Origin: JBCCTJ01 sp039198585
Lineage (GTDB): Bacteria > Bacteroidota > Bacteroidia > Cytophagales > Amoebophilaceae
Direction: 5' to 3'
Assembly: GCA_039198585.1 (NCBI GenBank)
Contig: JBCCTJ010000025.1
Location: 1 to 13,749, forward strand
DNA: 13,749 bases
Part shown: positions 7,087 through 13,002 of the stretch, one piece after another
Numbering within the stretch: the stretch's first letter is position 1
Layout: every line of letters starts with the position of its first letter
The notes under the pieces: generated by a model
What the model was told of the DNA's origin: nothing
The model's database searches: none
What the model saw: the letters and a program-made list of their open reading frames with translations, nothing else
Position numbers and translations under genes: made by a program

Positions 7087-7118
7087 TTTGTAGATCTATG
7101 CTGGATTCTCTAAATTTG
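7087..7118 (+). promoter_or_regulatory. Promoter of the rpmB-rpmG-ftsY cluster (TTTG, 20 bp, TAAATTTG)
   Basis: TTTG (7087-7090) and TAAATTTG (7111-7118) are separated by 20 bp, a perfect fit to the Bacteroidota primary sigma consensus and the best promoter in the window. Transcription should start near 7124, leaving a leader of about 70-75 nt before the L28 start codon. Confidence 0.75.
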
Positions 7119-7145
7119 TGCCATATTAGAGAAAAAAATTATTTG

Positions 7146-7182
7146 TGGTTAAACCATTAACTACAATGATTAAGCTGCTTAA
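7146..7182 (+). promoter_or_regulatory. Two dyads in the leader of the ribosomal protein operon
   Basis: The leader holds TGGTT-A-AACCA (7146-7156) and TTAAGC-T-GCTTAA (7170-7182), both perfect palindromes around one base. In RNA the second can fold as a 5-bp stem with a 3-nt loop. They sit 15-50 nt before the L28 start, where ribosomal operons often carry autoregulatory structures. No known leader motif is recognised. Confidence 0.3.
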
Positions 7183-7196
7183 AATCAATATTCATT

Positions 7197-7487
7197 ATGC
7201 CTAGAGTTTGTGAAATTACAGGTAAACGTACCATTTTTGGCAACAATGTGTCCCACGCTAACAATAAAACACGTCGTAAGTTTCAGGTAAACTTGCAGAA
7301 AAAAAAGTTTTATATAGAAGAATTAAATGCGTGGATCCCTCTTTGTATCAGTACAGGTGCGTTGCGTACTATACAAAAAAATGGTATGCTGCCCACCTTG
7401 AAAAAAGCATACCAAGCAGGTACTTTATCTGCCAAGCTTCGCTCTCTAGTAATAGCTTTACCCCGATTCAATATCACTAAAAAATGA
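7197..7487 (+). CDS. rpmB: 50S ribosomal protein L28
   Basis: Large-subunit ribosomal protein bL28. The N-terminus MPRVCEITGKRTIFGNNVSHANNKTRR... and the following FQVNLQKKKFYIEELNAWIPLCIST segment match Bacteroidota L28, with the conserved STGALRTIQKNG later. It has a single Cys (residue 5) near the N-terminus, so it belongs to the form without the zinc-binding CxxC motif. At 96 residues it is roughly 10-15 residues longer than most Bacteroidota L28 proteins; the extra part is the C-terminal tail after the KKAYQAGTL segment. Its TGA overlaps the L33 start codon (ATGA), so translation of the two is coupled. It is the first gene of the cluster and lies directly after a strong promoter. Confidence 0.97.
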   Translation: MPRVCEITGKRTIFGNNVSHANNKTRRKFQVNLQKKKFYIEELNAWIPLCISTGALRTIQKNGMLPTLKKAYQAGTLSAKLRSLVIALPRFNITKK

Positions 7488-7666
7488 GTAAGAAAGGAAA
7501 TAGAGTAAGAATTATTCTAGAGTGCACAGAGCATAAGACAAGTGGCATAGCAGGCACCTCGCGCTATATGACACAAAAAAATAAAAAGAATACAACAGCA
7601 AGAATGGCGCTAAAAAAGTATAATCCCATTTTGAGAAAGTATACTCTGCATAAAGAAATTAAGTAA
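7484..7666 (+). CDS. rpmG: 50S ribosomal protein L33
   Basis: Large-subunit ribosomal protein bL33, 60 residues, the normal length. It reads KKGNRVRIILECTEHKTSG, then TSRYMTQKNKKNTT and KKYNPILRKYTLHKEIK at the C-terminus, all highly typical. Only one Cys remains (in ECTEHK), and the later CxxC of zinc-binding paralogues is YNPIL here, so this is the zinc-independent form expected in Bacteroidota. The start codon overlaps the L28 stop by ATGA. The next gene starts 2 nt after its stop. Confidence 0.97.
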   Translation: MSKKGNRVRIILECTEHKTSGIAGTSRYMTQKNKKNTTARMALKKYNPILRKYTLHKEIK

Positions 7667-7668
7667 TC

Positions 7669-7830
7669 ATGGCAAAAAAATCCGTTGGTAAAGTAAAGGG
7701 CAATCTTTCCAAGAGTCGTGCTCAAGTAATCATCCCTAGAAAATCTTCTAAAACGGGTGCTTACACTTTTCAAAGTTTCTTTGTAGCTGCTGAGGAAGTT
7801 ACCAAGCTCGTTGCTCCACATAAGCAATGA
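7669..7830 (+). CDS. DUF4295 family small basic protein
   Basis: A 53-residue protein beginning MAKKSVGKVKGNLSKSRAQV and continuing IIPRKSSKTGAYTFQSFFVAAEEV, the pattern of the DUF4295 family. That family is known almost only from Bacteroidota, nearly always between rpmG and ftsY. The SKTGAYTF core followed by EEV and a basic tail is the recognisable part. Function is unknown; its size, charge (about ten Lys/Arg) and fixed position after L28 and L33 suggest a ribosome-associated role, which is inference. It starts 2 nt after the rpmG stop and ends 30 nt before ftsY, consistent with one operon. Confidence 0.9.
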   Translation: MAKKSVGKVKGNLSKSRAQVIIPRKSSKTGAYTFQSFFVAAEEVTKLVAPHKQ

Positions 7831-7860
7831 TGATCATAGTCATCCTATCTAAGTAAAATC

Positions 7861-8802
7861 ATGGGTTTTTGGGATTTTTTTAGGAGAACTCCTAAAGAGG
7901 ATGTTATGCCCTCTCAGAAAAAAAATAGAACTCCTTCTTTTTGGTCTAGACTCAAGAAAATTTTCATTGGCTCCCCTCAGCTAAGTACAGAAATCTTAGA
8001 AAATCTAGAGGAATTGCTCATAGAGGCAGATGTAGGTACCCAAGTAACCGAAGATATTGTAGATTTTTTGCAGGAAAAAATCGATGTAAATTACTCTTTT
8101 GATCAAATTGTTGATCTCCTTAAACAAGAAATAACCATCCGCTTGCGATCTGTGCATCCTACTGAGCCTCTTTCCTTGCAAAATCCTCATATTATTTTAG
8201 TTGTAGGCGTTAATGGTGTAGGTAAAACGACTACTATTGGTAAGCTTGCTCACTATTATGTGCGCAAAAAGAAAAGAGTAATATTGGGTGCTGCGGATAC
8301 TTTTAGAGCAGCTGCTCCAGAACAGTTAGCTGCTTGGGCCGAACGATCTAGCAGTATGATTGTTAATCGAGGTATGCAAAAAGATCCTAGTAGTGTTGCC
8401 TATGCAACAGTACAGAGAGCCCAAGAGGAGGGTGCAGATATTGTGATCATCGATACAGCTGGTCGGTTACAAAACAAGATTCCGCTTATGAATCAGCTTA
8501 GCAAAATTAAAAGAGTCACACAAAAATTAATGCCGACAGCTCCCCATGAAGTATTGCTTGTACTTGATGCTACTACTGGCCAAAATGGATGGCGACAAGC
8601 CACTGTTTTCAAAGAAATGGTAGGGGTGACTGGACTCATTGTAACCAAGCTTGATAGTGGTGCTAAAGGAGGTATAATTATTGGTATTGCTACTGAGCTC
8701 GGTATTCCAGTAAAGTACTTAGGATTTGGCGAAAAGCTAGAAGATCTAAAAGTTTTTAATGTAGATCAGTTTGTAGAGCGCTTTTTTGAAGATAAAACCT
8801 AA
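7861..8802 (+). CDS. ftsY: Signal recognition particle receptor FtsY
   Basis: SRP receptor GTPase, 313 residues, which docks SRP-bound ribosomes at the inner membrane for co-translational insertion. The N-terminal A domain is very short (about 25 residues, starting MGFWDFFRR, possibly a membrane-binding amphipathic helix). The N domain follows (about 28-105), then the G domain with P-loop GVNGVGKTT (116-124), the DTFRAAAPEQL motif, DTAGR (198-202), TKLD (262-265) and the closing GFGEKLEDLKVF. All catalytic motifs are intact. It lacks the long acidic A domain of E. coli FtsY, as is usual in Bacteroidota. It ends the L28-L33-DUF4295 operon and converges on the next gene with a 29-nt gap. Confidence 0.97.
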   Translation: MGFWDFFRRTPKEDVMPSQKKNRTPSFWSRLKKIFIGSPQLSTEILENLEELLIEADVGTQVTEDIVDFLQEKIDVNYSFDQIVDLLKQEITIRLRSVHPTEPLSLQNPHIILVVGVNGVGKTTTIGKLAHYYVRKKKRVILGAADTFRAAAPEQLAAWAERSSSMIVNRGMQKDPSSVAYATVQRAQEEGADIVIIDTAGRLQNKIPLMNQLSKIKRVTQKLMPTAPHEVLLVLDATTGQNGWRQATVFKEMVGVTGLIVTKLDSGAKGGIIIGIATELGIPVKYLGFGEKLEDLKVFNVDQFVERFFEDKT

Positions 8803-8831
8803 TCAATAGATCATAAGTACTTGCTAAACTA

Positions 8832-9872
8832 TTATCTTAGTTCTACTGTTAGTATGCCATCATTGACTAGGTAATGATGGATCAAAAATCCTAAGAAAGC
8901 TGCTACATTACCCCAGATACTTCCTAATTTGGCAAATTGGAGTAGTGCACTCGGTTTACCTTGTTTGAAATTGACTAGTGATGTAGCTAGCAATGAATCT
9001 TCTTTGATATAAGCAACTAATAAAGCCCCTAGAAAGATTGTTAAGAAAATACTGATACTAACATAGAAGGACTGCCTATTCACTTTAAAACCCCATAAAA
9101 TAGCTAAAAAAGGGACTGTTAGCAAGGAAAAAAAGTACAAATAAAAAGATTGTATGATTTGTGCATCGTACCACCAGCTAGATATTTTTACACTAATAGT
9201 CAATAGAGCAATCAAGCCTGCAATGATACTGATGCGAGCTTGTTCAGATATCCAGGGGTTTTGCTTTTTAGGGATAAGTAAATTGACCATATCAGCTGTG
9301 GCAAACATATAGGCCAGTAATAGAGGAAACTCTAAAGCAAAGCTTCCCATTTTCACCAATTGAAAAAAAATGTCTAACCCCTGCCTTGTAAAGGTTAAGT
9401 ATTTTTTACCACTTTCTGTGAAATGAATAATCATTTCTATTTTTTTGATAATCATCATGCATCCGAATGTAAAAACCAGCATCCAAGTAATGATTCCTGC
9501 TAAACTGCCATAGTAGTTTTTCATAATTTTAGCAACTGAAGGCATATTCTCAAATTTTTCAAACTCAAAAAAAGCTGCAACCCATATAAGCAGGGTAACT
9601 GGAAATGTAATAATATTAATCAGGTTGAGTAGAGCTACTCCATCTTCAGCTCCTTGTAGCTGTACCAAAGTATTTCCCCACCATGCTGTATAAAAGTGAA
9701 ACCCTACAAAATGAAGCGTGATCATAGCTCCTAAAAAATTTCTATATAAGAAATGGTTGCCTCTAATAGGCGCTCTTCTAGACTGGCGATAAAAAAGCTT
9801 TCCGAAAAATATTACAAGTACTATGTGAAAAACAGTGTTGTAAACAAATGATAGTATGAAGCCTCTTTGCAT
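8832..9872 (-). CDS. Polytopic membrane protein resembling a compact Na+:solute symporter (SSS) family member
   Basis: A 346-residue protein with about nine hydrophobic spans (roughly 5-24, 44-62, 82-103, 123-145, 165-190, 208-228, 236-258, 265-287, 313-335). Several stretches recall the SSS family. FEFEKFENMPSVAKIMKNYYG followed by a hydrophobic span matches the TLPEFLxxRYG segment after TM3. YMFATADMVNLL resembles the MSTAD segment. ARISIIAGLIALL resembles the span after it, and the C-terminus (SIWGNVAAFLGFLI) is SSS-like. SSS proteins usually have about 13 spans and 480-550 residues, so this would be an internally shortened member; the mid-region spans appear missing. Transport activity is therefore doubtful, and the resemblance is by eye only. 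A -7 box lies 4 nt before the ATG. It converges on ftsY and has no same-strand neighbour. Confidence 0.6.
   Translation of the reverse strand: MQRGFILSFVYNTVFHIVLVIFFGKLFYRQSRRAPIRGNHFLYRNFLGAMITLHFVGFHFYTAWWGNTLVQLQGAEDGVALLNLINIITFPVTLLIWVAAFFEFEKFENMPSVAKIMKNYYGSLAGIITWMLVFTFGCMMIIKKIEMIIHFTESGKKYLTFTRQGLDIFFQLVKMGSFALEFPLLLAYMFATADMVNLLIPKKQNPWISEQARISIIAGLIALLTISVKISSWWYDAQIIQSFYLYFFSLLTVPFLAILWGFKVNRQSFYVSISIFLTIFLGALLVAYIKEDSLLATSLVNFKQGKPSALLQFAKLGSIWGNVAAFLGFLIHHYLVNDGILTVELR
8857..8880. repeat. 8-bp perfect hairpin at the 3' end of the convergent pair
   Basis: CCATCATT and AATGATGG are perfect arms around an 8-nt loop, inside the last codons of the minus-strand gene and about 55 nt after the ftsY stop. 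On the plus strand it could end or stabilise the ftsY transcript, but no U-tract follows, so it is not a canonical terminator. Confidence 0.4.
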
Positions 9873-9876
9873 AACA

Positions 9877-9884
9877 CAAATTTA
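9877..9884 (-). promoter_or_regulatory. Bacteroidota-type -7 box directly before the symporter-like gene
   Basis: On the minus strand TAAATTTG fits TAnnTTTG and ends only 4 nt before the ATG at 9872. If used, transcription would start at or within a few nt of the start codon, implying a leaderless mRNA. The -33 region is weak. Confidence 0.4.
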
Positions 9885-10077
9885 AAGAATAAAATTATTT
9901 TGAGCCTAAGTCATCACGTTTATTGTGATAGCAACTGTATAGGCCCGTCAGCTAAAAAAATTGAAACAAACGCTTATGGCTGCAGTGATATTTTTACTAT
10001 TCCACAACATGCAAGTACTAACAACTACAGGATCTGACTTGGAGCAAGAATTTATCATCAATTTGACATAACCCTTG

Positions 10078-10096
10078 AAAGAGTTTTGTACTCTTT
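10078..10096. repeat. Inverted repeat AAAGAGT-5 nt-ACTCTTT upstream of the kinase-like gene
   Basis: Perfect 7-bp arms with a TTTGT loop, about 105 bp before the start of the UbiB-like gene. It may be an operator or leader hairpin. The rest of the 329-bp spacer 9873-10201 holds only the -7 box of the minus-strand gene; no other TAnnTTTG box, RNA gene or convincing short gene was seen. Confidence 0.35.
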
Positions 10097-10201
10097 TGAC
10101 TGACCTTATATACAGGTATAAAATTTTTTTTAATATTGCATACTTATAGCTCCTTCTCCTCGCAGACGACAACTATATTATCTATATGACAGTTCTTAAA
10201 A

Positions 10202-12496
10202 ATGAATAAAATCAAAAGCTTTCTTTCACTCCTAGCATTATCTTTTAGCTGCTATTTTTCCATCCAAGCTGCAGAAGATAAGCATACAGGCTTCCTGAAG
10301 CTACTCACAATTACTTATGACTTTAGTGATCATCCCAATGTAAAAACAGAAGAAAACGCAAAAAGTGCCTATGAAAAATCATCTAGAGCGATTAAGTTAA
10401 AAGAAAAAAACAGGAGTACACGTAAAAAAAGGAAACTAAAAAAACTAGAGAAGTATAAGAATATCTCTCTTGATGATCTCAAAAAAGAAACTGATATACT
10501 GGAAAAAGCGTATGAAGCAGCAAAGAAAAAAGTAGACAAACTCCTCCAAGTGGAACAAGAAAAATTCAAGACAATTTTGAATAATAACAAGAATAATATT
10601 ACGTCTACGATTCATCGTTTCAATCAAGTTATTCAAGAGCATAACACTAGGGTAAATCATAATATGATCAGCCAAGAGCTTGATAAAAACTTAATTAACT
10701 ATCATGATATAGGCCCTTATATAAAAGAACTTAGTCTGATAGATGTTTTCTTATCATATACTTACTTAAGTTCTTTAGAAGAAATGCGCTTTACAAGAGT
10801 AAATTCTACGCTTCTGGAAAGCGTCCTAAGGGCTATTTTGGGAGAGATAAATCAAAAGTGTCATGTACTATATACTTTTATTCATGAAGGAGGGTTAGAT
10901 AAAGAGGGAGAAGCAAGAAACATTGCTTTTTTAAAAGCTACTTTAAAAGAGGCAACTATTCTATCAAGAAAAATGGTTCAAAAAGTAGTGACTAATACTG
11001 ATGAAAATGATCTCACAGAAGAGGGGAAAAAAATGTTGCATATTCTTTCAGAAGCGCTCTCAGCTCCATTTGAGATCAAAGATAGAGCAGAAGCTTCCTT
11101 ATCATTGCTATTCGGTAAGGAATTTAGCATCACTGCTCTTCAATCTGCCTCTGTAGCGAAAACTGCAAAGCTAGTGGCAAAAGAACGTTGCTATGTAGTA
11201 AAATATCTCAAAAAAAAAAGGCAAGAGATTCTCCAAGAAGCAGAAAGAAATGAAAAGTTTATTGCACGAAATTTTTACGATGCCGATAGTGGTAACTTGC
11301 TCTCTCTTATCGAAGAAGTCAAGGAAGAAATCAAACAAGAAACTGACCTTTCCATTGAACGTAGATATATAGAACTCGGCAGGAAAATGTACGACAAAAA
11401 AGTTCCCGGTATTGAAAGTGTACATCTCGCAGTAGAAGACAAGAATATAAATGAGGAGCAGCAAAAAGAGTTCTTAGCTATGGAATTCATTGATGGCGAA
11501 TTATTTACTGATTTTTGCAAAAAGATACAAGCCAATACTTTAGATGTATTAGCTATCAAAAAGATAAAACAAAATTTAGACCATTTAGAAATTCTCTTTT
11601 TTTATCATCTTTTTTTCGGCAATGGCAAGTGTCATGCCGATCTCCACGGAGGAAATATTTTAGTCGATAGTAATTACAACTTTCATCTTATTGACTATGG
11701 ACGTATGTGTGATATCAATCAAGATATCGAAGTTACTGTTTATAAGGACATGGTAGATGCTAAGTATTCTAGAAATGGTAAAGAAGTTATGCAACCCATG
11801 AAGAATATCCTATTAGCTATCTACCAAAACTTCACAAAAATGGGCGAAAAAGATGTTACAAGCATCCAAAAAAAGGAATGTGTTAAAGCTATTTTAGCTT
11901 CCCTCTCGTCTTTGGTTCAGGTAAAATCTTTTTTTGAGCATGAAATAAAAGAGACCTATCATATTAAATTAACATGTTTGGGAAGGACTAGATATCGTTT
12001 TGAAAACTCTTTTTATCCTAATAGCTCTTTCATTCTGAACTGTAAAGATAGCTATGAACTCTTCAGGTATTTTGATGACTGCCTGAAGGGGGATCAATTT
12101 GTAGTAAAAGGTGAAAATAACTATTTAATGGTCCAGAATGCTATTTCACTTCTTCTTGGACTAGGTGCAGAGTTCAATAGAGCGGTTAGGCAATGTTATA
12201 ACTCTAAGGATGATGAAGAACTCCTCCAAGAGGGACTGCTCAAACAGCTGGTTACTGTAGAGCAGATCAAAAGCGCTCCAACTCTCATCAAAAACAACCA
12301 GCCATTCACCCCTCCCTGTACAAAGCCAACCAGCCTCTTATCGTCAAACCAAAAAATATTCTACATCATAGGTATCATTTGCTTGCTAATCATCTGTCTC
12401 GGTATCCCTATTTATTGTATGGTACAAAAGAAGAAAAATACCATAAAAAATATCCAAAAGGCCAAAAATCTAATCCCACCACACACCCTCACCTAA
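10202..12496 (+). CDS. Exported UbiB/ABC1-like kinase-domain protein with C-terminal membrane anchor
   Basis: A 764-residue protein. Residues 1-23 look like a signal peptide: basic start, hydrophobic core, cleavage site IQA-AED. Residues about 50-125 are a Lys/Glu-rich predicted coiled coil, and about 125-310 are helical and unassigned. The kinase core follows. ALQSASVAKTAKL stands where UbiB/ABC1 kinases have the Ala-rich loop. Then come VVK with candidate ATP lysine K334, QETD (379-382) for the ExD helix motif, AMEFIDG as hinge, HADLHGGN (478-485) with catalytic D480 and N485, and DYG (498-500) as DFG motif. All core catalytic residues seem present, but the UbiB KxGQ motif is not evident and the prolines of HADPHPGN are lost. 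Residues 719-741 are one hydrophobic span, then a basic tail. A kinase domain between a signal peptide and a C-terminal anchor is unusual, since UbiB is cytoplasmic-facing. An envelope or host-directed role is inference. Confidence 0.8.
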   Translation: MNKIKSFLSLLALSFSCYFSIQAAEDKHTGFLKLLTITYDFSDHPNVKTEENAKSAYEKSSRAIKLKEKNRSTRKKRKLKKLEKYKNISLDDLKKETDILEKAYEAAKKKVDKLLQVEQEKFKTILNNNKNNITSTIHRFNQVIQEHNTRVNHNMISQELDKNLINYHDIGPYIKELSLIDVFLSYTYLSSLEEMRFTRVNSTLLESVLRAILGEINQKCHVLYTFIHEGGLDKEGEARNIAFLKATLKEATILSRKMVQKVVTNTDENDLTEEGKKMLHILSEALSAPFEIKDRAEASLSLLFGKEFSITALQSASVAKTAKLVAKERCYVVKYLKKKRQEILQEAERNEKFIARNFYDADSGNLLSLIEEVKEEIKQETDLSIERRYIELGRKMYDKKVPGIESVHLAVEDKNINEEQQKEFLAMEFIDGELFTDFCKKIQANTLDVLAIKKIKQNLDHLEILFFYHLFFGNGKCHADLHGGNILVDSNYNFHLIDYGRMCDINQDIEVTVYKDMVDAKYSRNGKEVMQPMKNILLAIYQNFTKMGEKDVTSIQKKECVKAILASLSSLVQVKSFFEHEIKETYHIKLTCLGRTRYRFENSFYPNSSFILNCKDSYELFRYFDDCLKGDQFVVKGENNYLMVQNAISLLLGLGAEFNRAVRQCYNSKDDEELLQEGLLKQLVTVEQIKSAPTLIKNNQPFTPPCTKPTSLLSSNQKIFYIIGIICLLIICLGIPIYCMVQKKKNTIKNIQKAKNLIPPHTLT

Positions 12497-12499
12497 AAC

Positions 12500-12551
12500 A
12501 GTTCTGATTAGTTAGCTGTGCCAATAATATTTTTAGAGGTAGTACAGAACT
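12500..12551. repeat. Long-loop inverted repeat after the kinase-like gene
   Basis: AGTTCTG (12500-12506) and CAGAACT (12545-12551) are perfect 7-bp arms around 38 nt, starting 4 nt after the stop codon; a short T-run follows at 12559. It may contribute to transcript ending, but the loop is too long for a standard intrinsic terminator. Confidence 0.25.
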
Positions 12552-12565
12552 ACAGACGTTTTTGT

Positions 12566-12998
12566 TTAAAAATATTTTATGTGAGTTTTAGAGAAGATTT
12601 CCCGTTCATGTTCATGAGCATGGAAAAGAGGTAAAATCAGCCGATTTTTAGTACTTTTTTTCATATCAGACTGCGACAGCGTATACAGTGATGCCTGTGT
12701 AGAATAGCTAGACTGGTCGATCATCGAAAAAAGCAATTTTTCCTCTTCTTTTGCTAGCTTGTCTAAGTCGCCTTTTCCTCCATGCTTAAGAACTAGTTCA
12801 GCTAAGGCTGCATCTCCATGTTTGAGAGTACTTTTATCTTCTTCTCTGTTTAGATCTACTAAAAACTTGAAGGATATCATCAGCGATCCTACTCTTTGTC
12901 TTTAAAGGCGTCTAATATGCTTTTGGCTCCTCTGTATTTCTTTTTTCTGCTGTATAGCACTAGGTTAATGGTAGGTGGTATTTTTTGTTCTCCTTTGC
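12566..12998 (-). pseudogene. Relic of an Rpn/YhgA-like nuclease (PD-(D/E)XK family, putative transposase PF04754)
   Basis: Two pieces in different frames match the middle and C-terminal parts of Rpn (recombination-promoting nuclease, YhgA-like) proteins. The upstream piece (about 12998 down to a TAG near 12891) reads KGEQKIPPTINLVLYSRKKK and then SILDAFKDKE, matching the LPxVxPLVLYxGxKxYxxxxSIxDLF pattern. After a frameshift the downstream piece, from the ATG at 12880, reads FLVDLNREEDKSTLKHGDAA and LAELVLKHGGKGDL, then ASLYTLSQSD, matching the LVDLN..PD..L..HG.aa.lElvlKH segment. The N-terminal catalytic core (PD-(D/E)XK residues) is missing, cut off where the sensor-kinase relic on the other strand begins, and the C-terminus is eroded. 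Intact relatives are nucleases thought to promote recombination and are common in genomes rich in mobile elements. A 104-residue frame remains open but is most likely non-functional. Confidence 0.72.
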
Positions 12999-13002
12999 TA
13001 AG

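Noticed and set aside
9948..10172. 74-codon minus-strand open frame upstream of the kinase-like gene
   Set aside because: No recognisable motif or family, AT-rich, no promoter box and overlapping the likely promoter region of the plus-strand gene.
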